A stretch of DNA of 64,000 nucleotides from Odiellus spinosus (GCA_963920705.1 OY987232.1:9655422-9719421), one strand, 5' to 3'. Counted from the stretch's first letter, positions 20,575 to 30,898 are shown. Made by a program: numbers and translations. Notes: generated by a model from the sequence alone, not told the origin.

Positions 20575-20739
20575 CTGGATTATTATATTTTATAATAATG
20601 GTATATATTTGACGGCTTTAACCGCTCGGCCACGGCACTATACCTCGTTATTGCCAGAACTTATATATATTATATTTTTTTAAACCAAGAAACAAGAAGT
20701 CGCGTATGACTAAGCCAAGCAATTCTTAAAAAACTTTAA

Positions 20740-21104
20740 AAGCATGGAGGATTCCAAACACTAAAAAAAAACATAGAGGATGCCAAACATAAAAAAAACA
20801 CGGAGGATGTCAAAAATAAAAAAAAATAAAACATGGAGGATGCCAAACATAAAAAAACATGGAGGATGCCAAACTTAAAAAAACATGCAGGATGCCAAAC
20901 TTAAAAAAAACATGGAGGATGCCAAACTTAAAAAAACATGGAGGATGCCAAACTTAAAAAACATGGAGGATGCCAAACATAAAAAAAAAACATGGAGGAT
21001 GCCAAACATAAAAAAAATGGAGGATGCCAAACATAAAAAAAAACAATGGAGGATGCCAAACATAAAAAAAAAAACATGGAGGATGCCAAACATAAAAAAC
21101 ACTA
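20740..21104 (+). repeat. ACATGGAGGATGCCAAACAT tandem repeat, unit 1
   Basis: Roughly fifteen copies of a 22-27 bp unit, ATGGAGGATGCCAAAC plus A(C/T)TAAAAA, variable mainly in the length of the A-run. Early copies differ (AGAGGATGCC, CGGAGGATGTC) and later ones are uniform. Same block in units 2 and 3. Confidence 0.85.
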
Positions 21105-21522
21105 AAAATGAAAAAGTTTCATTTGAAAAATGAAAAAGTTTCATTTGAAAAACGAAAAAGTTTCATTTAAAAACGAAAAAGTTTCATTTGACAAACGAAA
21201 AAGTTTCATTTGACAAACGAAAAAGTTTCATTTGAAAAACGAAAAAGTTTCATTTGAAAAACGAAAAAGTTTCATTTGAAAAACGAAAAAGTTTCATTTG
21301 AAAAACGAAAAAGTTTCATTTGAAAAACGAAAAAGTTTCATTTGAAAAACGAAAAAGTTTCATTTGAAAAACGAAAAAGTTTCATTTGAAAATTGAAAAA
21401 CGAAAAAGTTTCATTTGAAAATTGAAAAACGAAAAAGTTTCATTTGAAAAACGAAAAAGTTTCATTTGAAAAACGAAAAAGTTTCATTTGAAAAACGAAA
21501 GTTTCATTTGAAAAACGAAAAA
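21105..21522 (+). repeat. 22-bp repeat block, unit 1
   Basis: Head-to-tail copies of the 22-bp unit GAAAAAGTTTCATTTGAAAAAC, with a few copies carrying an extra AATTGAAAA. Ends where the next higher-order unit starts (GTGGTGTAGG at 21523). Confidence 0.9.
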
Positions 21523-21758
21523 GTGGTGTAGGCTATTACTATGTACAGGGCTGTCTGAAGTCAGATGTCAGAAGTCAGATGTCTCCAGAAATGACGAAAA
21601 ACGTCATCGAGTAGAAAAATGAGTAATCGCGTAGGTTTAAACCACAAACAATGCAAATAGCTTTAAATTATATGTTAATTACATTAATACAATTAAGCAC
21701 AGTAATGGAAGTCTTTCGTATACTCATTTGCTATCCATCCAACCATTTACATTTTTTT

Positions 21759-21844
21759 CGGCCCCCGCCAGGAATCGAACCTGGATTATTATATCTTATA
21801 ATAATGGTATATATTTGACGGCTTTAACCGCTCGGCCACGGCAC
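21759..21844 (-). pseudogene. tRNA-Ser/Leu-like sequence, satellite unit 2
   Basis: On the minus strand an 86-nt sequence starts GTGCCGTGGCCGAGCGGTTA (good A-box TGGCCGAGCGG) and ends with CCAGGTTCGATTCCTGG, a perfect T-arm with B-box GGTTCGATTCC. The length and an AT-rich extra hairpin before the T-arm suit a type II (Ser or Leu) tRNA. The acceptor stem pairs poorly (about four of seven) and the anticodon arm is not convincing, so it is tRNA-derived rather than a working tRNA. An internal RNA polymerase III promoter may survive. Confidence 0.65.
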
Positions 21845-21947
21845 TATGCCTCGTTATTGCCAGAACTTATATATATTATATTTTTTTGAACCAAGAAACA
21901 AGAAGTCGCGTATGACTAAGCCAAGCAATTCTTAAAAAACTTTAAAA

Positions 21948-22275
21948 GCATGGAGGATTCCAAACACTAAAAAAAACATAGAGGATGCCAAACATAAAAA
22001 AACACGGAGGATGTCAAAAATAAAAAAAAAATAAAACATGGAGGATGCCAAACATAAAAAAACATGGAGGATGCCAAACTTAAAAAAACATGGAGGATGC
22101 CAAACTTAAAAAAAACATGGAGGATGCCAAACTTAAAAAAACATGGAGGATGCCAAACTTAAAAAACATGGAGGATGCCAAACATAAAAAAAAAACATGG
22201 AGGATGCCAAACATAAAAAAAAATGGAGGATGCCAAACATAAAAAAAACATGGAGGATGCCAAACATAAAAAACA
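21948..22275 (+). repeat. ACATGGAGGATGCCAAACAT tandem repeat, unit 2
   Basis: Second copy of the GGAGGATGCC repeat block, almost identical in order and variants to the block of unit 3, showing recent duplication of whole 1438-bp units. Confidence 0.85.
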
Positions 22276-22960
22276 CTAAAAATGAAAAAGTTTCATTTGA
22301 AAAACGAAAAAGTTTCATTTGAAAAACGAAAAAGTTTCATTTGAAAAACGAAAGTTTCATTTGAAAAACGAAAAAGTTTCATTTGAAAAACGAAAAAGTT
22401 TCATTTGAAAAACGAAAGTTTCATTTGAAAAACGAAAAAGTTTCATTTGAAAAACGAAAAAGTTTCATTTGAAAAACGAAAGTTTCATTTGAAAAACGAA
22501 AAAGTTTCATTTGAAAAACGAAAAAGTTTCATTTGAAAAACGAAAAAGTTTCATTTGAAAAACGAAAAAGTTTCATTTGAAAAACGAAAAAGTTTCATTT
22601 GAAAAACGAAAGTTTCATTTGAAAAACGAAAAAGTTTCATTTGAAAAACGAAAAAGTTTCATTTGAAAAACGAAAAAGTTTCATTTGACAAACGAAAAAG
22701 TTTCATTTGAAAAACGAAAAAGTTTCATTTGAAAAACGAAAAAGTTTCATTTGAAAAACGAAAAAGTTTCATTTGAAAAACGAAAAAGTTTCATTTGAAA
22801 AACGAAAAAGTTTCATTTGAAAATTGAAAAACGAAAAAGTTTCATTTGAAAATTGAAAAACGAAAAAGTTTCATTTGAAAATTGAAAAACGAAAAAGTTT
22901 CATTTGAAAAACGAAAAAGTTTCATTTGAAAAACGAAAGTTTCATTTGAAAAACGAAAAA
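22276..22960 (+). repeat. 22-bp repeat block, unit 2
   Basis: Longer than in unit 1 (about 31 copies). It includes 20-bp variants (CGAAAGTTTCATTTGAAAAA) at regular places that are shared with the start of the unit 3 block, again pointing to duplication of entire units. Confidence 0.9.
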
Positions 22961-23196
22961 GTGGTGTAGGCTATTACTATGAACAGGGCTGTCTGAAGTC
23001 AGATGTCAGAAGTCAGATGTCTCCAGAAATGACGAAAAACGTCATCGAGTAGAAAAATGAGTAATCGCGTAGGTTTAAACCACAAACAATGCAAATAGCT
23101 TTAAATTATATGTTAATTACATTAATACAATTAAGCAAAGTAATGGAAGTCTTTCGTATACTCATTTGCTATCCATCCAACCATTTACATTTTTTT

Positions 23197-23282
23197 CGGC
23201 CCCCGCCAGGAATCGAACCTGGATTATTATATCTTATAATAATGGTATATATTTGACGGCTTTAACCGCTCGGCCACGGCAC
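23197..23282 (-). pseudogene. tRNA-Ser/Leu-like sequence, satellite unit 3
   Basis: Identical in all visible features to the copy at 21759-21844: A-box, long AT-rich variable arm and perfect T-arm, with a mismatched acceptor stem. Confidence 0.65.
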
Positions 23283-23385
23283 TATGCCTCGTTATTGCCA
23301 GAACTTATATATATTATATTTTTTTGAACCAAGAAACAAGAAGTCGCGTATGACTAAGCCAAGCAATTCTTAAAAAACTTTAAAA

Positions 23386-23712
23386 GCATGGAGGATTCCA
23401 AACACTAAAAAAAACATAGAGGATGCCAAACATAAAAAAACACGGAGGATGTCAAAAATAAAAAAAAAATAAAACATGGAGGATGCCAAACATAAAAAAA
23501 CATGGAGGATGCCAAACTTAAAAAAACATGGAGGATGCCAAACTTAAAAAAAACATGGAGGATGCCAAACTTAAAAAAACATGGAGGATGCCAAACTTAA
23601 AAAACATGGAGGATGCCAAACATAAAAAAAAAACATGGAGGATGCCAAACATAAAAAAAAATGGAGGATGCCAAACATAAAAAAAACATGGAGGATGCCA
23701 AACATAAAAAAC
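23386..23712 (+). repeat. ACATGGAGGATGCCAAACAT tandem repeat, unit 3
   Basis: Third copy of the GGAGGATGCC block; same variants in the same order as unit 2. Confidence 0.85.
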
Positions 23713-26700
23713 ACTAAAAATGAAAAAGTTTCATTTGAAAAACGAAAAAGTTTCATTTGAAAAACGAAAAAGTTTCATTTGAAAAACGAAAGTTTCATTT
23801 GAAAAACGAAAAAGTTTCATTTGAAAAACAAAAAAGTTTCATTTGAAAAACGAAAGTTTCATTTGAAAAACGAAAAAGTTTCATTTGAAAAACGAAAAAG
23901 TTTCATTTGAAAAACGAAAGTTTCATTTGAAAAACGAAAAAGTTTCATTTGAAAAACGAAAAAGTTTCATTTGAAAAACGAAAAAGTTTCATTTGAAAAA
24001 CGAAAAAGTTTCATTTGAAAAACGAAAAAGTTTCATTTGAAAAACGAAAGTTTCATTTGAAAAACGAAAAAGTTTCATTTGAAAAACGAAGTTTCATTTG
24101 AAAAATGAAAAAGTTTCATTTGAAAAATGAAGTTTCATTTGAAAAATGAAGTTTCATTTGAAAAATGAAGTTTCATTTGAAAAATGAAGTTTCATTTGAA
24201 AAATGAAGTTTCATTTGAAAAATGAAGTTTCATTTGAAAAATGAAGTTTCATTTGAAAAATGAAGTTTCATTTGAAAAATGAAGTTTCATTTGAAAAATG
24301 AAAAAGTTTCAATTGAAAAATGAAAAAGTTTCAATTGAAAAATGAAAAAGTTTCAATTGAAAAACGAAAAAGTTTCAATTGAAAAACGAAAAAGTTTCAA
24401 TTGAAAAACGAAAAAGTTTCATTTGAAAAACGAAAAAGTTATTTGAAAAACGAAAAAGTTATTTGAAAAACGAAAAAGTTATTTGAAAAACGAAAAAGTT
24501 ATTTGAAAAACGAAAAAGTTTCATTTGAAAAACGAAAAAGTTATTTGAAAAACGAAAAAGTTTCATTTGAAAAACGAAAAAGTTTCATTTGAAAAATGAA
24601 AAAGTTTCATTTGAAAAACGAAAAAGTTTCATTTGAAAAACGAAAAAGTTTCATTTGAAAAACGAAAAAGTTTCATTTGAAAAACGAAAAAGTTTCATTT
24701 GAAAAACGAAAGTTTCATTTGAAAAACGAAAAAGTTTCATTTGAAAAACGAAAAAGTTTCATTTGAAAAACGAAAAAGTTTCATTTGAAAAACGAAAAAG
24801 TTTCATTTGAAAAACGAAAAAGTTTCATTTGAAAAACGAAAAAGTTTCATTTGAAAAACGAAAAAGTTTCATTTGAAAAACGAAAAAGTTTCATTTGAAA
24901 AACGAAAAAGTTTTATTTGAAAAACGAAAAAGTTTCATTTGAAAAACGAAAAAGTTTCATTTGAAAAACGAAAAAGTTTCATTTGAAAAACGAAAGTTTC
25001 ATTTGAAAAACGAAAAAGTTTCATTTGAAAAACGAAAAAGTTTCATTTGAAAAACGAAAAAGTTTCATTTGAAAAACGAATTTTCATTTGAAAAATGAAA
25101 AAGTTTCATTTGAAAAATGAAGTTTCATTTGAAAAATGAAAAAGTTTCAATTGAAAAATGAAAAAGTTTCAATTGAAAAATGAAAAAGTTTCAATTGAAA
25201 AACGAAAAAGTTTCAATTGAAAAACGAAAAAGGTTCATTTGAAAAACGAAAAAGTTTCATTTGAAAAACGAAAAAGTTATTTGAAAAACGAAAAAGTTAT
25301 TTGAAAAACGAAAAAGTTATTTGAAAAACGAAAAAGTTTCATTTGAAAAACGAAAAAGTTTCATTTGAAAAACGAAAAAGTTTCATTTGAAAAACGAAAA
25401 AGTTTCATTTGAAAAACGAAAAAGTTATTTGAAAAACGAAAAAGTTTCATTTGAAAAACGAAAAAGTTTCATTTGAAAAACGAAAAAGTTTCATTTGAAA
25501 AACGAAAAAGTTTCATTTGAAAAACGAAAAAGTTTCATTTGAAAAACGAAAAAGTTTCATTTGAAAAACGAAATAGTTTCATTTGAAAAACGAAAAAGTT
25601 TCATTTGAAAAACGAAAAAGTTTCATTTGAAAAACGAAAAAGTTTCATTTGAAAAACGAAAAAGTTTCATTTGAAAAACGAAAAAGTTTCATTTGAAAAA
25701 CGAAAAAATTTCATTTGAAAAACGAAAAAGTTTCATTTGAAAAAGTTTCATTTGAAAAACTAAAAAGTTTCATTTGAAAAACGAAAAAGTTTCATTTGAA
25801 AAACGAAAAAGTTTCATTTGAAAAACGAAAAAGTTTCATTTGAAAAACGAAAAAGTTTCATTTGAAAAACGAAAAAGTTTCATTTGAAAAACGAAAAAGT
25901 TATTTGAAAAACGAAAAAGTTTCATTTGAAAAACGAAAAAGTTTCATTTGAAAAACGAAAAAGTTTCATTTGAAAAACGAAAAAGTTTCATTTGAAAAAC
26001 GAAAAAGTTTCATTTGAAAAACGAAAAAGTTTCATTTGAAAAACGAAAAAGTTTCATTTGAAAAACGAAAATGTTTCATTTGAAAAACGAAAAAGTTTCA
26101 TTTAAAAAATGAAAAAGTTTCATTTGAAAAATGAAAAGTTTCATTTGAAAAATGAAGTTTCATTTGAAAAATGAAGTTTCATTTGAAAAATGAAGTTTCA
26201 TTTGAAAAATGAAAAAGTTTCATTTGAAAAATGAAGTTTCATTTGAAAAATGAAGTTTCATTTGAAAAATGAAAAAGTTTCAATTGAAAAACGAAAAAGT
26301 TTCATTTGAAAAACGAAAAAGTTTCATTTGAAAAACGAAAAAGTTTCATTTGAAAAACGAAAAAGTTTCATTTGAAAAACGAAAAAGTTTCATTTGAAAA
26401 ACGAAAAAGTTTCATTTGAAAAACGAAAAAGTTTCATTTGAAAAACGAAAAAGTTTCATTTGAAAAACGAAAAAGTTTCATTTGAAAAACGAAAAAGTTT
26501 CATTTGAAAAACGAAAAAGTTTCATTTGAAAAACGAAAAAGTTTCATTTGAAAAACGAAAAAGTTTCATTTGAAAAACGAAAAAGTTTCATTTGAAAAAC
26601 GAAAAAGTTTCATTTGAAAAACGAAAAAGTTTCATTTGAAAAACGAAAAAGTTATTTGAAAAACGAAAAAGTTCTTTGAAAAACGAAAAAGTTTCATTTG

Positions 26701-27235
26701 AAAAACGAAAAAGTTTCATTTGAAAAACGAAAAAGTTTCGTTTGAAAAACGAAAAAGTTTCATTTGAAAAACGAAAAAGTTTCATTTGAAAAACGAAAAA
26801 GTTTCATTTGAAAAACGAAAAAGTTTCATTTGAAAAACGAAAAAGTTTCATTTGAAAAACGAAAATGTTTCATTTGAAAAACGAAAAAGTTTCATTTGAA
26901 AAACGAAAAAATTTCATTTAAAAAATGAAAAAGTTTCATTTGAAAAATGAAAAGTTTCATTTGAAAAATGAAGTTTCATTTGAAAAATGAAGTTTCATTT
27001 GAAAAATGAAAAAGTTTCATTTTAAAAATGAAGTTTCATTTGAAAAATGAAGTTTCATTTGAAAAATGAAGTTTCATTTGAAAAATGAAGTTTCATTTGA
27101 AAAATGAAGTTTCATTTGAAAAATGAAAAAGTTTCAATTGAAAAATGAAAAAGTTTCAATTGAAAAATGAAAAAGTTTCAATTGAAAAATGAAAAAGTTT
27201 CAATTGAAAAATGAAAAAGGTTCAATTGAAAAATT
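23713..27235 (+). repeat. Expanded 22-bp repeat block, unit 3 (about 3.5 kb)
   Basis: Some 165 copies of the GAAAAAGTTTCATTTGAAAAAC family. The block is patchy: runs of the 22-bp unit alternate with a 19-bp ATGAAGTTTCATTTGAAAA form (24060-24300, 26140-26270, 26960-27120), an AGTTATTTGAAAAACGAAA form that lacks TTC (24430-24550, 25275-25330), and a TTTCAATTGAAAAATG form (24300-24420, 25140-25230, 27120-27230). The succession ATGAAG, then CAATTG, then GTTATTTG recurs, which suggests a larger repeat of about 1 kb within the block. Open frames here are artefacts of the repeat. Confidence 0.9.
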
Positions 27236-27293
27236 AAAACATGGGTGCACAAAAAAATCTAAATTTTCATAAAGGCAATTTCCTACGTTAGCA

Positions 27294-27617
27294 TTATACC
27301 ATATGCGGTGTGACTTTCCTATGGGCTTGACCATCTTGTTTATTAGTACCATATTCTATTTTACGCAACCAACCAGTCGCCCCATTCGTTAGTCCGTCTG
27401 CTGTGTCAACATTATTAGTCATCATATATCTAAATGCACACGCCAGTTTCAATTCTCTTGGAAGACCATATGTATCGTTAGTTTCTAACATTTGAACGTG
27501 TGCTAAAATATCACTCTTAACTTTGGTACTTAAGTCTCCATTTACAAAATCTATTGATTCCGAACAAGTCTTTTCAGTTTCCATCCTAGCAAGTTTTTCT
27601 GAATTAAAGCGGTTCAC
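27294..27617 (-). pseudogene. Helentron PIF1-type helicase, middle-to-late part
   Basis: Minus-strand frame with RELKLACAFRYMMTNNVDTA followed by DGLTNGATG, which corresponds to the late helicase region (the N-G-A-x-G segment) of Helitron helicases. It ends within the protein, about 50 bp before the satellite array. The next expected segment (RVWIEF) is found on the other side of the array at 16.6 kb. Upstream, frame breaks separate it from 27791-27988. Confidence 0.75.
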
Positions 27618-27790
27618 CTCAGCATTAGTGGCGAAAAGATGAATAGCATCCTTTGGAGGGTTCCTGTTCGCATTTATTTCTAAACTAGCGAAAATGTCTA
27701 TATTCTTTTTGTGTCATTCAAAGCTTCTGCAATTTTTTTATCATCTTTTTGCCTCATTATTTCGTCGAGTTCTAAAAACTGGAACTCCTT

Positions 27791-27988
27791 TCATATAGGG
27801 TTTCCAATCAACGAGAAATAATGATTATGAGCTTCACTTGGTGGCTGAAAAGCAAAATAATCACGTACAGATCTAAGTTGATTGAAATCGTCAACGAGCA
27901 AGACGGACACTCCACCAAAATACTCCGGGCAACCCATAATTTCTTGCAATCTCGCACTAACTCTATTAAATATTTTTGCCCCTACCAT
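27791..27988 (-). pseudogene. Helentron helicase, Walker B region
   Basis: The minus-strand fragment contains FNRVSARLQEIMG and SVLLVDDFNQLRSV. The latter is the Walker B-like segment of PIF1 helicases, normally LxGDxxQLxP; here VDDFNQL, so the usual Gly has changed. Frame breaks on both sides. Confidence 0.7.
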
Positions 27989-28121
27989 AGGAATTTCTTC
28001 AATAATTAGCAGTTTTTATTGGCCGTACAGTTGTCTAGATTTGTGTTACTCTCCAACCTGGAAATATGTCCAGCAAACTGACTAACAGGTAAACTAAATG
28101 TACTGTGCAAAGTAGCTCCAC

Positions 28122-28427
28122 CTATATTGAATGCACTTTACCCGTTGGTGCACATCGTATAACTTTCGCTTCTGAAGGATTAGACCCTGGTTGTTTGTTG
28201 TAAAATGTAGAAACTTCCTCGTAAATAGCACTAATCAATAGGCTTTTTCCAACACCTGCTCCCCCGGTAACAAAATGACGTAAAGGCGTTTCTCGAGTTT
28301 TTAAATGAAACAAATCATGATAGAATATCTCTCTTTGTTTCGAATTTAACTTTCTAACAATATCTTTGTATTCTGAATCATCTACTAAAGTAACTGACGG
28401 CGAAATCGTTTTTATCAGGATTTCCAT
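28122..28427 (-). pseudogene. Helentron helicase, Walker A region
   Basis: The minus-strand frame contains LNSKQREIF, the usual N-terminal helicase motif, then HFVTGGAGVGKSLLI, a complete Walker A nucleotide-binding loop (GGAGVGKS), and later RCAPTGK. This is the ATP-binding core of the PIF1 helicase domain. The frame stops at 28122 before the Walker B segment. Confidence 0.8.
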
Positions 28428-28475
28428 TAATTAGCTCTCTATTGATATTTCCTACAGCGTCTTGCGCACTATTAA

Positions 28476-28772
28476 CTAGAAATTCAGTATATTCGGTATA
28501 CAACCGATGTATAATTCATTTTGATGTTGAAATTCGGGTTGCATATTAGTAAGATCTGATTCTATGGCTTCGTTCTCAAAATCGTTAATGGCCTGTTCAA
28601 GCGCCATTTCGTCAATTTCATCGATAAATTCTTTTCTGACTTCCATAATATTCTCTAGACAAACTTCATACTCTGTTTTAAAATCCTGATCTAAGATATC
28701 TTTAGTTTCATCGCGCCAAGGCGTAAACAACATTATTTGTTCTCTATAAAAGTTGTCTGGATCTTTTTGCAA
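28476..28772 (-). pseudogene. Helentron Rep-helicase linker region
   Basis: Minus-strand acidic segment with FYREQIMLFTPWRDE, which matches the conserved L-F-x-P-W-R linker before the helicase in Helitron proteins. The rest is Glu/Asp rich. Located in the correct order between Rep (29.2 kb) and helicase (28.4 kb). Confidence 0.75.
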
Positions 28773-29155
28773 TTAAACCTTCGATATCGTACTATTTTAG
28801 AGTATCCACGTTATCGAACGAACCCCGAAGAGTCCTTAAGTTTTAGGCACTTACCATACGATTCGACCTCATTGTTTTCTACGTCATCAACATTGGTTTG
28901 GGGCTTAGGGACTGCTTTTCGTCTTTTGGCATACTCATACCAAGCAGCGAAATGAGCTTAGGTTGTCATCGCCAACTCATCAGGTCTATGGATATAATGA
29001 TCTAAAAGCCCAGTGGAAAAAACTTTGTCACTGTCTTCTGGCAACTCTTGAAGCTCCACTTGGCTTTTAAGAATGTGTACACGGTTTTCGGGCAAATTTG
29101 TAATAATGAACGTACACGCTCTACTACACCTTGACACAGGAATTTGTAAACAAGA
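28773..29155. other. Helentron region without an open frame
   Basis: It falls between the Rep and linker fragments and is presumably decayed Helentron coding sequence, but I cannot follow a protein here. Confidence 0.4.
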
Positions 29156-29656
29156 CTAAGCCGCCTCCTGCTCACTTATCTCGTGTGAATTTAAAAACTT
29201 ATTCGCTATAACTTTCAATTTCTCTTTATCTGTGCATTTGTCTTTATTCGCTTGTTTTGCGGCTGTACGCAAGAGGTCCGACATGCCTCGTTGCGATTTT
29301 CCAATATAAGATACAATGTACATAACGCAAGCGTAGGGATCGAGAACATACTGAAAATCCATATTTGCTTGCCAAAGCCCCAAAACTTCCTTATTATAAG
29401 GATTAACCCTAGTATCTTTAGGAATTCGCTTCAAAAGAACTGCTTTTCTTTTAATATCATAAGTATCGGCAGAAATATACTCTTTTTCAGTCATGTTTAA
29501 TTTCGCTAACAATTCCTCAAATATATTAACCCAAAGTTCCTTTTCCTTAATTTGCAAAGTATGGTACAAACGTCTACTATTTTCTTTGCATTTCTTTTCT
29601 ACCTCCGACGTTCCATCCACCCTTTTCTTTGGATCGTATATTAGAGTACGGGGCAT
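29156..29656 (-). pseudogene. Helentron Rep (HUH) nuclease, catalytic tyrosine part
   Basis: A 166-codon minus-strand frame. Its second half has LWQANMDFQYVLDPYACVMY followed by IVSYIGKSQRG, the Rep segment with the active-site tyrosines that nick DNA in Helitrons. The first half is Lys/Glu rich (VEKKCKENSRR). It follows in order, though not in the same frame, after the HUH motif at 29.9 kb. Confidence 0.85.
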
Positions 29657-29693
29657 GGGTGAGAAAGGAATTCCAAAGCGGCAAACTGAACTA

Positions 29694-30067
29694 TTATTTA
29701 CTTTTTTTACACGTTGTCGTGTGTCTATGAAACTGTAGCCGTGTCAATAAATTTAAGTTTTCATCGTCATGCTCCCCAGCGCATGCAATAATTTTATCGA
29801 CAAACTTTTCTACTTCTTTGACATCAGAAAAGTAGTCTTTCAATTTTGGAGCCCCTTTTATCCATATAAGTCCATGTTGGTGAGGAGAGCCCCTTTGCTG
29901 TACTTCTACTCTAAAGTAGTAATCTTCTACTATTCCTTGGGGACCTAATTTCTGAAGAGCTTTTAGCAAAGCTCAAAAACGGTAGTCAAAATAACGAGCG
30001 CAAGAAACTGGGTCATCTTGAATAAGCTTCGCTTTTTGGGCGTAACTTAAACTTAAAACCTCTTGAT
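29694..30067 (-). pseudogene. Helentron Rep nuclease, HUH motif part
   Basis: The minus strand encodes a DDPVSCARYFDYR-like segment, a stop near 29970, then GIVEDYYFRVEVQQRGSPHQ with HGLIWI. The H-Q-H within GSPHQHGLIW is the metal-binding HUH motif. The end of the frame (HRHTTTCKK) corresponds to the Cys/His segment that precedes a C-x-F-G-x-P motif, seen after the frame break. Part of this fragment (29890-30067) recurs inverted at 31524-31698. Confidence 0.85.
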
Positions 30068-30109
30068 TTCCTAGAACTTCTTGCCCAGAAATTGAGCGCA
30101 ATACCTAGG

Positions 30110-30898
30110 AAGATTAAAGGAGAGGAACGGCCACCTCATGTTATAACTTGCGTCGTTCAAAGTCAGCTTTTGCTTTCAATTCCCCCTTTGTTTCCCCCCT
30201 TTGCTGATACGTATTTTCTAATGCGCATCCTTTTTCGCGCACGCTACGTGTAACACTCGTGACTCCTTGCTAGAGAAGGAGCGAGCTATGGATTTTTTCA
30301 GCAGGGGTGCCAATTTACAATAAGGTTTCGATTCCACCACATTTTGAGCGGCGTAAATATTTACCTTATCCGTTATCCTTACGAATAGTTTATTTATTGG
30401 GATATTGAGCGCCTCGCTTTACGCGCGCTGATCATCACGTTTGGTGACCATTCGCCCGCAGCTGGTTCACTATCTGTGGTTCACCTTAATTTGGCAGCCC
30501 GTATAAACCTACTCTTTCCTTTATTTCTAAGAATTGTTTACTTAAAAATGTAAGGAGGGTTATTGAAAGAGGGTCAACAACTTCATGTTGTACGAAATTT
30601 GTCACCCGCGAATAAAAGGATGACCTAGTACCATTACAATCCCTGAGAGAGCGGACTAAAACACTCCCCAAGCCCACTCTTCCAGGGAAATCCGAAATTA
30701 TTCAGGTGCAGCTAAGGCGCCTAGGATATAGCCTGCTGTAATTTGATGCGAGATGATGTAGGTATGTCACGTGAGTGCGCACCAAAAAAGCGCAGTTAGC
30801 TTCTTTGGACACAGAAGCGAGAGAGGAAAACTACGTCATCTTCAGACATTTCACGGACGGGTTGTGCTATACTAGTGGCCGTTCCTCTCTTTAATCTT
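30110..30898. mobile_element. TIR element (~790 bp) inserted in the Helentron Rep gene
   Basis: Left end AAGATTAAAGGAGAGGAACG then GCCAC; the right end is the inverse, GTGGCCGTTCCTCTCTTTAA then TCTT, one deletion apart. The Helentron protein can be followed up to KWPELL on the right and resumes near 30067 on the left, so this DNA is an insertion. No transposase is visible. The interior has GC-richer stretches (TTTGGTGACCATTCGCCCGC) unlike its surroundings. Its superfamily is undetermined, as I could not identify a target duplication. Confidence 0.65.

Larger units (their letters stand above)
16895..20638 (-). pseudogene. tRNA-like sequence of satellite unit 1, split by Harbinger
   Basis: The 3-prime part of the tRNA-like sequence (GCCCCCGCCAGGAATCGAAC on the plus strand) lies at 16895-16917 and the 5-prime part at 20578-20638. 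Between them lies the 3655-bp Harbinger plus its target duplication. Joined, they match the uninterrupted copies at 21759-21844 and 23197-23282. The break is exactly in the T-arm, just inside the B-box. Confidence 0.75.
16676..27240. repeat. Higher-order satellite array (1438-bp unit) inside the Helentron helicase
   Basis: Three units start with GTGGTGTAGGCTATTACTAT at 16676, 21523 and 22961; the last two starts are 1438 bp apart. Each unit contains, in order: ~250 bp of unique sequence with GGCTGTCTGAAGTCAGATGT, a tRNA-like sequence on the minus strand, a GCCAGAACTTATATATATTA spacer, a run of ACATGGAGGATGCCAAACAT repeats, and a run of 22-bp repeats. In the third unit the 22-bp part is greatly expanded (23713-27235). 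Unit 1 is split by a Harbinger element. The array separates the two parts of one Helentron helicase gene, so it arrived or expanded inside that element. Confidence 0.85.

Noticed and set aside
21759..21844. Functional serine or leucine tRNA gene
   Set aside because: The acceptor stem pairs at only about four of seven positions and there is no convincing anticodon arm; kept as tRNA-like only.
21105..27235. CRISPR-like array of short repeats
   Set aside because: There are no unique spacers; repeats are contiguous and variable in length. A eukaryotic satellite.
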